This document shows, in pieces, positions 1-10,000 of a DNA stretch of 64,000 bases. The notes below the pieces were generated by a model, which saw only the letters and a list, made by a program, of their open reading frames with translations, ran no database searches and was not told the origin of the DNA. Source of the stretch: Prorocentrum cordatum (taxonomy: Eukaryota > Sar > Dinophyceae > Prorocentrales > Prorocentraceae); assembly GCA_963575745.1 (NCBI GenBank), contig CAUYUJ010015272.1, forward strand, positions 111,001 to 175,000, written 5' to 3'. A program made the translations under genes and the position numbers. Every line of letters begins with the position of its first letter. The first letter of the stretch is position 1.

Positions 1-187
1 GCGGCCGCGCACGCGCGCGCGGGCTCCCGCGCAGATTCGCTGCCGGCTAGTCTGGCGCGATCGACGCGGCCGCGGTGGCGCTGGCCGCCGGGGATTTCGC
101 GGCGCGACTCGCAGACCGCTGCGGCGCGCGGGCAGGATAGTGCGAGTCGATGACTCGGGCGGGCGCGGCATCATGGCGACGTCGGCG
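1..187 (+). repeat. Direct repeat, copy 1 (cut by window edge)
   Basis: GC-rich segment repeated in the same orientation at 1016-1187. Both copies start GCGGCCGCG, share CGACGCGGCCGCGG and GGGGATTTCGCGGCGCG, and end in a GGCATCA...GACGTCG block. Small indels separate the copies. The left end may continue outside the window. Confidence 0.8.
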
Positions 188-839
188 CCGGCGGACGCGA
201 TCATGTTCGTCGCGATGCTTGTCGCGGCGATGACGATGGCGACGGCAAGGCCGATGACGGCGCTGATGCTGGTCACGCCGATGACCGCGATGGTTTCCGC
301 GCGTCGGTGATGAAGTTTGCATTGGGACTTCGACGTGCGCGAGCGGTCGACGGGCGCGAGTGGCCCGCGCGGCACTACTTGACTGGGCGAGCGCCCCCCC
401 CGCCCTAGCACGCGCGCAAGGGCGTTCGAATGATTTCGACATGCGCGCGCGAGGGGCCCGTTGGTCCAATTTGGAGAACATTTTGAAGCACGCAGTTTTT
501 TCTGGTGTTGAGCAGTCCTTCCGCCGTGCCACGTTTTTGATTGTCGAGACATTCGGTTTGGAATTCCTTTCAGAAGCCATCGTTGCCGGCGGATTTCGGC
601 GCGCGCGCGACGACGCGCGCGCGCGTCGCCCCATTAGTTGTTGGATTTTCGAGAACGATCGGTTTTTGATAAGCGAGTGTGCGTGCTTAGTTTTGTTTGC
701 GTAGGATGGGCTGGCCTGGCCGGAGTGGCGCGAGCATTTGCATTTACGAATGATGGGGCAGAGTCGCATGTAAACCGATCGATCATCCCGACTTCGGGGG
801 GGGAGGGGGGGGGGAAATTCCGTTTTAGTTGAGGGAATC
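188..839. other. No gene recognised
   Basis: GC-rich sequence rich in CGCG dinucleotides up to about 630, then mixed sequence. The open frames lack any recognisable domain and several overlap in opposite directions, as expected from composition alone. Confidence 0.5.
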
Positions 840-912
840 CACGTGGTGCAATCGATGTGGTGCATTTTATGTTGCGCATTCTTCTATGTGGCGCAATCTA
901 CGCGGTGCAACC
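840..912 (+). repeat. GTGCAATC short repeats
   Basis: A run of degenerate units built on TGGTGCAATC and TGTGGTGC (for example GGTGCAATCGATG, GTGGCGCAATCTACG). The same word recurs in a longer block at 3545-3985. Confidence 0.6.
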
Positions 913-1015
913 CACTCTGCCGAACTTGAAGTCCACCCACCTGCCCGCGACTTGGTTTGCAAATCCCATGTGGCGGCGATTCCGATGGTTAATTGGCGCT
1001 GTTTGGCGCGTCGCT

Positions 1016-1187
1016 GCGGCCGCGTTAGCGCGCGCAGGCTCGCGGCCGGCTCGAACGGGGCGGTCGACGCGGCCGCGGCGGCGCTGGCCGCCGGGGATTT
1101 CGCGGCGCGTCTCGCAGACCGCGCTGGCGCGCGGGCAGTGCATTGCGAGTTGGCGAGTCGGGCGGACGCGGCATCACGGTGACGTCG
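1016..1187 (+). repeat. Direct repeat, copy 2
   Basis: Second copy of the segment at 1-187, about 1 kb downstream and in the same orientation. It is mostly collinear with copy 1, with short indels, for example between the first CGCGCGC block and the GGTCGACGCGGCCGCGG block. Confidence 0.8.
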
Positions 1188-2002
1188 ACAAAACCAGCGA
1201 AAGCAGCGGGGGAGAGAGTAACCCATCAAGGAAAAGTGAATCGGCGGACGAGAGGATGCCGAGCTGGACACAAGAATGGGGGGTTGCTGGGCTCGACGAA
1301 GGGCGCTGGGCCGGGCAGCTGAGGCGCGGGCGCTAACGGGGCGAGGATGGCCGCCTCATTCTTCCCCAAATTGTGCGGCATCCCCATTGAATCATTGAGC
1401 CATGGCGGCTCAGCAGCGGCGGTGCCCCCCTTGCGAACGCGAGCAAGGTGGCGCGGTCGTCGCTCCCATATCAGAGAATCCATGGGCTCGGCCCGCGTCG
1501 GAGATTCGATGTTCTGTGTTGCGCGCGGTCGTTGCGCATCTTTCGGGGTCGTCCGGGGGCTTTCTTGGAGCCTTGTTGGAACGCCCTTGGGCGGCCCTGC
1601 ATCGCAGGGCCTGCGGCCCCCCCCGTGCAGAGCAGAAAACATCATCTCCGCCTTGCGCCGGATCCATAGTTTCTTTGCTGACATTTGTCCAAACCTCTTT
1701 CGGGCATCTTCGCGCATGGGCAGCATAGGGGGGCCCAAGCGGGCTCTAGGAAAGTTCGGGGCCATCTTGGGGGAGCCCGCTGGGGCTGCAAAAACATGAA
1801 GTCGCGCAATCCGTTTTCCTTGTTTGTGACAGCGTTACGCGCGTTAATTTGTTAGCTGTCTGAAGGCTCCATGATGGCCCCGAGATGCTTCCAGCGTGGC
1901 CCCGAACGCAATCGACGCAGACCGTTTTTGGAACGGCGTGCCTAAAATTCAAAACTGGAAGCAGATCTCGAACCCCCCCCGTCCTCCGCCCATCCTCATC
2001 AT
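1188..2002. other. No gene recognised
   Basis: Mixed sequence with several overlapping open frames of 60-180 codons on both strands and no recognisable domain. Nothing supports a gene. Confidence 0.5.
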
Positions 2003-2032
2003 GTAGCCATTTTGGCTTTGGTCGCTTTGGTT
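2003..2032 (+). other. Spliced-leader relict
   Basis: GTAGCCATTTTGGCT at 2003-2017 is an exact 15-base match to the core of the conserved 22-nt dinoflagellate spliced leader. The expected final CAAG is replaced by TTGG. A second, weaker leader-like stretch (TTTGGTTCAA, around 2026-2035) follows directly. In dinoflagellates, leader sequence in genomic DNA upstream of a gene is known to mark reverse-transcribed and reinserted mRNAs, and tandem leaders mark repeated cycles. No recognisable gene follows, only a repeat-rich open frame starting near 2052. Confidence 0.6.
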
Positions 2033-2159
2033 CAATGCCACGGGTCTCCAGTTGTCGCCGACGAGGACGAACGCGCGTAGATTTTACATGGCCCCCCTAG
2101 GCGCCGCCCAGGGGGGCGCGCGCAACATAGATTTTATAGCATCGCCGAGCACGGGGCAG

Positions 2160-2424
2160 CCAAAAGGCTCGGCGCCGCAGGCGCGAGCCCCGCAGGATTC
2201 AGCGCCGATGAAGCTAGGGGCGCGAGCCCAAAAGGGCCCCGCGCCCGAAGCTTCCCTGGCGCGAGCCCCGAAGGGTTCGGCGCCGCCGGCGCGAGCCCCG
2301 AAGGGTTCGGCGCCGATGAAGCTAGGAACGCGAGTCCCGACGGGTTCTGCGGTCGAAGCTTCCCGGGCGCGAGCCCCGGAGGGTTCGGCGCCGCGGGCGC
2401 GGGCCCCGAAGGGTTCAGCGCCAG
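2160..2424 (+). repeat. In-frame minisatellite, ARAPKGSAP units
   Basis: Units of about 27 bp (GCGAGCCCCGAAGGGTTCGG and variants) encode ARAPKGSAP-like nonapeptides in one plus-strand frame that stays open from 2052. A higher-order unit of about 36 residues is visible: ARAPxxSAP, then MKLGxR, then EASxARAP, repeated about two and a half times. The frame then runs into CT and poly-T tracts, so a genuine protein is doubtful. Confidence 0.75.
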
Positions 2425-2455
2425 TTTTTTGTTGTTTTTGCTTTCCTTCTTTATT

Positions 2456-2545
2456 TATTTATTTCTCTTTCTCTTTCTCTTTCTCTGTCTCTGTCTCTTT
2501 CTCTTTCTCATTATCTTTCTTTTTCTTTTTCTCTTTCTCTTTCTC

Positions 2546-2636
<91 letters not shown>

Positions 2637-2739
2637 CTTTTTCGCGCGCGCGGGGCGCGGTGCGCGCGCGCGCGCGTGCGTGCGTGCATGTGCGTTTGTG
2701 GGCGACCACGCGTATATGTGTAACGATGTGCGTGCGTGT

Positions 2740-2793
<54 letters not shown>
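2456..2793 (+). repeat. CT microsatellite and 51-nt poly-T
   Basis: (TTTCTC)n grades into a pure (CT)n tract at about 2550-2630. After a CGCG/TGTG stretch comes an uninterrupted T tract at 2743-2793. Open frames here are pure composition. Confidence 0.95.
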
Positions 2794-3033
2794 CCTTCTT
2801 CCTTTGTTTGTTTTATTTATATACGTATACACATCAACCCACATGCTTTATATACATATACACATGCACCTGCATGCGCATGTGCACATGCATATACGTA
2901 TACCATAGAGAGGGAGAGGGGTGGATGCGGAGTGGATATGTGCATTCGTGAATGTGCATGCAAATATGTGCGCGCGGCACTTACAGTCATATTATGTGTG
3001 TATATCTGTATATGTGTGTATATAGATATATAG

Positions 3034-3487
3034 ATGGCAACGTGTCCCTGCCCTTTGCCCAGACGGCCTGCCCCGCGACGCTTGGAGCTGCTGCGGGTCC
3101 ACGATGCCGCTCGAGGACCTTGCCGCGGCGGGCGTGGAGGTCGCGCCGGGCCCCCCGCCGCCGCCAGACCCCAACGATCACCCGCGATGGCCTTCCGCCC
3201 CAAGGGCGCGGAGAGCGATGGCGCAGCCCCAGGTCCGACGCGTTCGCCTCTGCCGCCGGGCCGCTTGCGTTCAGGGGCGCGGACGTGGAGCTCCTGGCAG
3301 CCAGTGTCAACCATCTCATCAAGTTCGACATCGAGCGTCGCTCCCTTCAGGTGCAGAGGGGTTTCGCCCCGGGCGCGACTTCCTGAACAACGTCGCCCTC
3401 CTCGACGGCGCTGCTCGTCGGGTCGGCCATTCTTCTGCCAGAGACCAACTCCAGCCGATGATCGCCGCCGAGCAAACCCCCTCTTAA
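3034..3487 (+). pseudogene. Weak coding fragment, unknown product
   Basis: A GC-rich block with codon-like composition between a microsatellite and a C-run. One frame contains AFRGADVELLAASVNHLIKF and a second continues GFRPGRDFLNNVALLDGAA, so a single shift near 3360 would join them. No domain is recognised, there is no clear start or splice site, and the frame at the 5' side is ambiguous. It could be an exon of an unseen gene or just an open stretch. Confidence 0.25.
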
Positions 3488-3544
3488 ATTTTAACCCCCC
3501 TGAAACCCCTTTCGCGGGCGTATCCCCCCCCCCCCCCCGCGCGT

Positions 3545-3985
3545 CCTCCAAGGTGCGTTGCTGTGCATTGCAATCATGTGCGTTGCTGTGCATTGCGCCA
3601 TCGTTGCCTCGGAACGAGTCGCCGTATTCGTCGCCGACGTAGTGAGTATTATCTGAGTTCCACTCGTCGCCACGGCTGTCCTTTTTTCAACCCTCTTTCA
3701 TTGCAGCCCCATGGGCTGCATCGAGGATGCCGTCGATGGGCAGCAACCAATGGGATGCAATGTGTAGGGGCCAGCGTGCGGGGTGCCATCTAGGTCGAAG
3801 GCCCTATGGGGTAACATATGAAAGCGCAATCCATGAATTGATGGGATGAGTTCTACTGGGCGACCATATGGGGTGCAATCTGAAAGATGCAATATTTTGG
3901 GTGCGCCCCAGGGGTGCGCTCTATGGGGTGCAACGTGCGAGGTGCAATCTATGCGATGCGATCTACGGGGTGCAATCCATTGGGT
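3545..3985 (+). repeat. GTGCAATCTATG-type repeats
   Basis: Two TGCGTTGCTGTGCATTGC units at 3553-3598, then a long degenerate run at 3700-3985 built on GGGGTGCAATCTATG (about 10-16 bp, for example GGGGTGCAACGTGCG, GAGGTGCAATCTATG, GGGGTGCAATCCATT). It relates to the units at 840-912. Confidence 0.7.
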
Positions 3986-4171
3986 GTCGCGCAGAATCAC
4001 TGCTAGCTGTCCGCGCCGACAGCAATATTACCAAGCGGCGGACTCTTGTCCGAAAGTCAACAATCCTTCTCCTCCTCCCACCCCTCAGTTTCCTATTATT
4101 CCCCCCCCTTCTCCTGCTCCTCGTTTCCTCCCCCATCCCCCTCCCCCTCCTCGTGCTTCCCCCCACCCCTC

Positions 4172-4176
4172 TGTAG

Positions 4177-4238
<62 letters not shown>

Positions 4239-4270
4239 ATATCTATATATGTATATATATATATATATTT

Positions 4271-4366
<96 letters not shown>

Positions 4367-4412
4367 CTCTCTCTCTCTCTCTCTCTCTCTCGCTCTCTCT
4401 CTCTCTCTCGCT
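4172..4412 (+). repeat. CT / TA microsatellites and 94-nt poly-T
   Basis: A (CT)n tract, a short TATATA block, then an uninterrupted run of 94 T residues at 4273-4366 and a second (CT)n. It is the longest homopolymer in the window and sits about 250 bp before the coding block at 4618. Confidence 0.95.
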
Positions 4413-4617
4413 TTCGGGGCCCCCTCCCCTCCTCCCTCTCGTCCCCCTCCCCCCCTCCCCAGTTTGGCCCCTGGCTCTCCTCCTAGTTCTCCTCTTCAAT
4501 CTCCCACAGCTACTCTCTCTCATCGCCTGCTTGGCTTTTCCACTTGTTGCTGCGTCGGCTCAAACAGGTCTGGGCCCAGCACGTTGCAGCGCACACCGGT
4601 TCCAGCCATCAGAGACG

Positions 4618-4989
4618 ATGGCATCCCAGAGCCAACCCGAGTCGTCGAGCAAAAAGGAGAGGGCTGCCACCAAACGCGCCAGGGTTGAGGCTGAGGCTGA
4701 CCATTTCGCCAAAGGCATGGCCACCATCACAGGGAATGCGCTCAGTGGTGAGCTCACGTATATCAATAATGAGCTGAGCAAGGATATGGGTCTCGCTTGT
4801 ATCGTGGCCAGCATGATGAGACAGGGCACGTTGAAAGAGTGTCTGACCATGACCAGTGACAAGCTGCCCACCCCAACCAAGGAGAAGACCAAGCCCATGC
4901 GCAGGCTTCGCAAGCAGGTGACGAAGTTCGAGAAGCTCTCTGAGTCCGAGTGCCAGGCCCGCTGCGCGGCCGATTGCCCCCTGGATTAA
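4618..4989 (+). CDS. Hypothetical protein, exon-like block 1
   Basis: The ATG at 4618 is chosen because translation upstream is low-complexity. The block encodes about 123 residues: a Ser/Lys/Arg-rich basic N-terminus (SSKKERAATKRARVEAEAD), a helical middle (GELTYINNELSKDMGLACIV) and a basic C-terminal part (KTKPMRRLRKQVTKFEKL), closed by TAA at 4987. The composition is that of an ordinary soluble protein and unlike the surrounding repeats. A second coding block at about 5770-6494 lies on the same strand after a TG/CA-rich gap, so this may be one exon of a two-exon gene. A CAG|GTG donor-like site lies at 4915-4920, but coding character continues past it, so the junction is unresolved. The family is not recognised. 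Confidence 0.55.
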   Translation: MASQSQPESSSKKERAATKRARVEAEADHFAKGMATITGNALSGELTYINNELSKDMGLACIVASMMRQGTLKECLTMTSDKLPTPTKEKTKPMRRLRKQVTKFEKLSESECQARCAADCPLD

Positions 4990-5770
4990 TTGGGTCCACG
5001 CCCCGTGCACACATGCACACCCGTATAAGTGCGCATGTGCATATACTCGTGCATGGTTCGATGGTTGTACGTTTGATGTGTGTGCAAATGTGCTTGTAAA
5101 TATGTACGCATGCCTACGTGTATGCAAGCTTACGCGCAATCACGGTGACAAAGTACAATAGTGCTTGAGCTCGCGTGCAATCGTGCATGCGTGCGCATGC
5201 CCTTGCGAGCGTAGATGTCTACGCGTATGCACTTACACATGCAGTCATTCGTACGCGTTCAAACCCATGCATGCATACAGGCATGCGCGCGTAAGTACTT
5301 ACTAAATGCGTGCACGCATGCGAACGGACATGCGTATTTTTGTGTACATGATTGGATGATTGTGTTTAGGTGCTATGTGTTATTTGAGTTTTTGTGTTTT
5401 GTGTTGTTTTGTTTTAAGGGGTGAGCGCACTTGCGCGCGTAATCGCGCGCGCATGTGCAGGTTCGTACGCGCCGCGAGTACACGCACTATACACGCTGAC
5501 GTGACGTCATGCGTTCACTCGCGTGCGTCTCTAAAGCTCTTCGCATGCAAATGCGCAATAATGCCGCTTAGCGTGCGAGCGAGTCGGCGCGTATATACCT
5601 GACATTGGGCGTAGGCGTAGGCGTTTCCACGCTCGCTCGTTAAGGTGAATGGGTATATTAGTGTACGTATGTATGCGTGTACTGTCGCACGTTTCGTTGT
5701 GCGTCTCAACGTTCGTGCGTGAATATGCGCGCATGCATGTGCGCGCGAACACCGACGCCCTGGAATGTAC
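4990..5770 (+). other. Intron-like TG/CA and CG-rich spacer
   Basis: Almost continuous alternating purine-pyrimidine words (GTGCATGCGTGCGC, CATGCATACAGGCATGCGCG) lie between two coding blocks. No frame looks coding. Similar sequence recurs at 6985-7230. Confidence 0.6.
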
Positions 5771-6494
5771 GGGGCGCGTGGCCCAATTAGCCAGTAGACT
5801 CGATTGGTCGCGCATCGTGGAGGTCATTTTGTCGGAGCTTGCCCCGCATCTGTTTTCGGAAGAGCTCCTCGTGGAATACAGTGAGTCCGACGCTGGCGTG
5901 CCCGATCTGGTCCAGTTGTTGCGCGCGGCTCTCTCGGTCGATGGGAAGAAGAAGAAGCTGCCTCTTCAGGGGTGCCCACAGACAGTCACCTGGGACAACT
6001 TCGTCAGCATCTGCAAGGAAAGGTACACGCACTTGAGAGAGCCCCTGAAAGAGTTCAAGAGTCTGCTCGAGATCAAGGGCCGCTTCGTGGTCGACGCGGG
6101 GCACTGGGCCCTCACCGACATGTTCGATGGGAAGACGATCGAGCTGCCGTTCAAAGGCATCGCGCAAGGCTCGATCGAGGTCGACAAGACGTTCGACATC
6201 ACAGGCGCGGTGATGATGCGTGGCGGCGCATTCAGCATCATGGACTTATTCAAGCAGAAGGATCAGCAGCTTCCCGACCCGATGGAGCAGCGGGGGCGGC
6301 CTGGCCACTCGCCTACCGAGGTCGACGCGCTCGCGCCAGCGAGGGACAGCAGCCCAGTGTCGCGTCGGTCGGGCGCCCCCGCGGGCAGCAGGATGTCGTC
6401 GGCGGAGAAGTCACACAACATCCTGCAGAGGGTCTTGAAGAAGCGGCTTCGCGGCAAGAGCGGGGACGCCGAGGGGTCTCAGCCGCCAATGTGA
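5770..6494 (+). CDS. Hypothetical protein, exon-like block 2
   Basis: An open block of about 235 codons, from near the ALECTGRVAQLASRLDWS segment to TGA at 6492. The protein-like core includes RIVEVILSELAPHLFSEELL, a basic KKKKLPLQGCPQTVTWDNF stretch, and RFVVDAGHWALTDMFDGKTI, with a Ser/Pro/Lys-rich tail. Candidate acceptor AGs lie at about 5777-5783 and 5791-5795. No stop interrupts it and the reading frame is clearly non-repetitive. It probably belongs with the 4618-4989 block. I do not recognise the family and assign no function. Confidence 0.6.
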
Positions 6495-6540
6495 GCAATC
6501 GCAAGTAGACAGCGAGGTAGGGCCACAGGCTTGAGCCAGA

Positions 6541-7480
6541 ACAGGACGAGCAGGAGGAGGAGGGGGAGGAGGCGAAGACGGCGGAGGAGGATGAAGGGAA
6601 GGGATAGCATGATGAGCAGGAGGAGGAAGAGGAAACGGAGGAGGAGGAGGAGCAGAACGAGTTTTGTGGGGTTGGATGGGGGGTAGGAGGACGCGGAACG
6701 GATAGGGGGGGGGGGGGGGGGAGTGCGGAGAAGAAGAGTCCGACTGTGGCGAGTCCGAACCCGCGCATATGTTGGCGGCCTCCGCGTTGTTGCGCCATGG
6801 CTGGCAAGGCCTAGCTCGGGTGCCCAGGGTGCAACGTAGGCAGGGGGGGGCGCGTGCACATCGCATCGCACGCAGCAAGGCAGGGAGGGATGGAAAGGGC
6901 GATTGAGGGAAGGAGGGGGAGGGGGGGAGGAGAGGGACGCGAGTACAAAGGAAATGGGGGGGGGGTCAAGTGCGCACTGAGTCACAAGCACCAGCGCGTG
7001 CATACACGAATAACTGCGCGAATGCGTACACGCGCAAGCGCGCGCGCGTACGCGCGTACTTGCACACATGCGTTTATATGGTGGGGGGCTCTATGCATCT
7101 ATGCATACACGCGCATGCCCGCATACATGCACGCATATGTGCCATGCGCACATACACGCCCACACGCATATGCATGTGCGCATCAGCCGTTTTGTGCGCT
7201 ACACACATCATGCGCCACATGATGCATACGTGCAATTTCAGTAGTGCATTATATGGCACTGGAGAAGGACACTGATGGGGGGCGTGACAGGGGTTCGGGG
7301 CGCGGGGGGGGGGGGGGGGGGGGGGGGGGGGAGGGAGGGGGGGGGGGGGTGGGGGATGCGGGAGGGGGAATGGGGAAGGCAGGCGCGAGGAGGGAGGGGA
7401 ATAGCGTCATGATCTTCGGTTTGCGTGTCAAACAAGTATGCGGCGCGGGGGGGGGGGGGGGGGTGGGGGGGGGGAGAGAA
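6541..7480 (+). repeat. GGA-rich, TG/CA-rich and poly-G tracts
   Basis: GAGGAG-type sequence to about 6660, G-runs near 6709 and 6845, TG/CA alternating words at 6985-7230, then long G tracts at about 7304-7350 and 7447-7475. Nothing coding is supported. Confidence 0.8.
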
Positions 7481-7489
7481 TTTCGGTCT

Positions 7490-7680
7490 CTTTACAACCA
7501 GAACAACCACTTTACAACCAGATGGGTTACTTTACAACCAACGTAGGATTGGAAAGTATGGTTTTTCATCGAGAACGTCCACTTTGCAACCAGAACGGCC
7601 CACTTTACAACCAGAACGGACCACTTTACAACCAGAACGGGCCACTTTACAACCAGAACGCACCACTTTGCAACCAGCTC
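7490..7680 (+). repeat. ACTTTACAACCAG array (forward)
   Basis: About eight units of ACTTTACAACCAG with spacers, the later ones regular at about 21 bp (ACCAGAACGGNCC spacer). The reverse complement of the same unit forms a second array at 9115-9235, so the two can pair across 1.4 kb. Confidence 0.9.
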
Positions 7681-7697
7681 AGAGTGGCCGTGCGTGT

Positions 7698-7858
7698 TTG
7701 GGCGTTCCGCAAAGTGCTCCAGAGCAAATGGGCGCGCTGAAAAATGCCCCAGAGCAAGCGTGCGCTCTGAAAAATGCCCCAGAGCAAGTGGGCGCTCTCA
7801 AAAGTGCTCCAGGGCGCGCGGACGTTCTGAAAAGTGCTCCAGAGCACGTGGGCGCTCT
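7698..7858 (+). repeat. Repeat of about 37 bp, four units
   Basis: Units of the form AAAGTGCTCCAGAGCA...TGGGCGCTCTG, with the variant AAAATGCCCCAGAGCA, repeated about four times between the ACTTTACAACCAG array and the 46-bp array. Confidence 0.8.
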
Positions 7859-7859
7859 G

Positions 7860-8120
7860 GAGCCCGAGCGCCTGAACTCTTTGCGCAGGCCCCAGCGATG
7901 CCTCTGAGCCCGAGCGCCTGAACGCCCTGCGCAGGCCCCAGCGATGCCTCTGAGCCCGAGGACCTGGGCGCTCTGCGCAGGCCCCAGCGATGCCTCGGAG
8001 CCCGAGGACCTGGACGCTCTGCGCAGGCCCCAGCGATGCCTCTGAGCCCGAGCGCCTGGACGCTCTGAGCAGGCCCCAGCGATGCCTCTGAGCCCGAACG
8101 CCTGGACGCTCTGGCGCTCT
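7860..8120 (+). repeat. 46-bp tandem repeat
   Basis: Units begin GAGCCCGAG at 7860, 7906, 7952, 7998, 8044 and 8090, a constant period of 46 bp. Each holds GCGCAGGCCCCAGCGATGCC. Divergence between units is low and there are no indels until the last, which is truncated. Confidence 0.95.
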
Positions 8121-8158
8121 GAGCCAGCAGACTAAGACAGGGCTTGCTAGCAGGGGCC

Positions 8159-8311
8159 AAGCGGCCTCAACAAGGGCCCCGTGCTCGCACGGGAATAAGG
8201 CGACAGCATACGTAGGAAGGCTCAGGGCGACGCGCTGCCCATTTTAGGGACCACTCACAGGAAGCGAGCCCAGTGGCCTCCACAAGGGCCCAGCGCTCCA
8301 GGGAACTAGGC
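8159..8311 (+). repeat. Two direct copies of about 40 bp
   Basis: GCGGCCTCAACAAGGGCCC at about 8160 and GTGGCCTCCACAAGGGCCC at about 8271, each followed by a GCTC...AGGGAA/ACGGGAA...AGGC block. Confidence 0.6.
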
Positions 8312-8469
8312 CATTGGCACCGCGGGTCTCTTGCGCCACGTTGGCCCCCGAAGCCCCACGGTGTTCTGCAAGGGGCTCAGTGCTCCAGCTCCAGTTGGCC
8401 CCCTGCTGCTCCTCTTCTTGGAAGATCGAGGTTCAACGTTCCGAATAAATGCAACTATTTCGAAGATCG

Positions 8470-8812
8470 TTCCTTCCAGCGTCAGCCGCAGCGCCAGCGC
8501 AGCAACGCAGGTATCCTGCTCGGGCAGCAGCCTCAGCCACCGTGCCAGCGCAGCAGCTTGAGCCACCGTGACAGCGCATCACCGCCACCTTTGTGCTTGC
8601 TACCACCAAACTTACCGTTGCAGCCCCGCTACCTCCACAATTCCGACTGACCCCCCGTTGCAGCCCAGCTACCACCACAGTTCCCACCGCTGCTTGGCGA
8701 CCACCACAGTTGCCACCGCAGCTTCCCAACGCCATGCAGTTCCCATTGTAGCCCCCGCTACCACCACATCTCCCACTACAGCTTCCCACTGCCATGCAGC
8801 TCCAGTCTTGGA
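8470..8812 (+). repeat. Degenerate CCACC/CAGC-rich repeats
   Basis: CAGCCACCGTGCCAGCGCAGCA-like units give way to CTACCACCACAGTTCCCACC-like units. Translation gives short-range periodic peptides only. Confidence 0.6.
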
Positions 8813-9009
8813 CGGGATCATGGTCTATTCGTATGCCCTGCGCGACTAGCCTTCGCCCGTCAGAAAAAAAAAGGCAGAGCAAGCAATGGCAGAACTGACC
8901 GACAGAGCTTAGAGAGCAGGTCAAAACCCTAATCCGGCCACCAGCACGCAACATACCATAGCGCACCAGGTCGCCGCATCGCCAACGCGTGCGCAGTGCT
9001 TCTTCGTGT

Positions 9010-9235
9010 GCGATGGGCAACTTTACAACCGACATGCCTCAGAGAGCCCAAAGCCACCCCTGCGCTTGCCCACGGAGATTCCAGGGAGAGGCCCGCGTGC
9101 ATTCAATATGTGTTTTTACTTGCCTGGTTGTAAAGTGCCCTTCCTGGTTGTAAAGTGCCCTTCTCGGATTTTGTAAGCTGGTTGTAAAGTGACCCATCTG
9201 GTTGTAAAGTGCGCTTCTGGTTGTAAAGTGACCCG
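9010..9235 (-). repeat. ACTTTACAACCAG array (reverse)
   Basis: CTGGTTGTAAAGTG appears about six times at 9115-9235, with one outlying forward-type ACTTTACAACCGA at 9011. The array is the inverted partner of 7490-7680. Confidence 0.9.
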
Positions 9236-9439
9236 CGCGCGGGGGCGGGGTGGGGGTTCTTTGATGAGCGACGCTCCAGGCTATTAGAGGGGATCCCATG
9301 GCGCAGCCGAGGCCGAAGCTTCATTTTTTCTATGCGGGTGCCGCGTCAAGGACACGAGAATGCTCAGCTCGACATATCCATATCAGATCATGAAGTGCGC
9401 TGCTCCCGCGCAAAGGTGTCGAGCCTCGTCTTCACGGAT

Positions 9440-9590
9440 GGTGGGGGCGAGGCGAAGGAGGATGAGGATGAGGGGGAGGAGGATGAGGAGGTATAATGGG
9501 GGGGGGGGGGGGGGGGGGGGGGGAGAAAGGAGGAGGAGGAGGAGGAGGAGGAGGAGGAGGGGGAGGAGGAACGGGACTAGGGGGACAAAG
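9440..9590 (+). repeat. GGA and poly-G tract
   Basis: (GAGGAT)n, a G run near 9500, then (GAG)n. Low complexity only. Confidence 0.9.
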
Positions 9591-9689
9591 AATGAGGAGA
9601 GAACTGAGAACTGTTTCGCACGCGTCCACTGTTCCGTGGACGGGCGTGCGCCAATGGCGCGCAGGACCGTGAGGAGTTTCTTGGGGTCG

Positions 9690-10000
9690 TAGGACTCATA
9701 GGGCTCATCGGGCATCGGGCTCAGCTGGATCATCGGGGCCCCAGGGCTCGAAGGGCTCAAAAGGTTCGTATGCCTCATCGGGCTCGTCGGGCTCATATTG
9801 GTCATAGGCTAATCTAGCTCATAGGGCTAATCGGGCTCAGGGGTGACAGGCCTCATGCGATCATTAGGGCCGTGGCAATCATAGGGCTCGCAGGGCCCAT
9901 AGGGCCCGCGTGGCTCGTGGTGCCGATAGGGCCCACAGGGCTCACAGGGCTCATAGTGTTCATTGTGCTGACAGGGCTCATGGTGCTCATCGGCCTCTCA
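9690..10000 (+). repeat. GGGCTCATA-type minisatellite, copy 1
   Basis: Degenerate 9-12-bp units (AGGGCTCAT, CGGGCTCAG, GGGCCCATA). The same family makes a longer array at 16800-17350. Confidence 0.85.

Noticed and set aside
6524-6541. Reverse-strand TTCTGGCTCAAG resembling the leader 3' end
   Set aside because: Only the last dozen bases match; the rest is unrelated and no coding block follows on that strand.
7860-8120. CRISPR-like regular repeat
   Set aside because: The 46-bp units are contiguous with no unique spacers, and the genome is eukaryotic.
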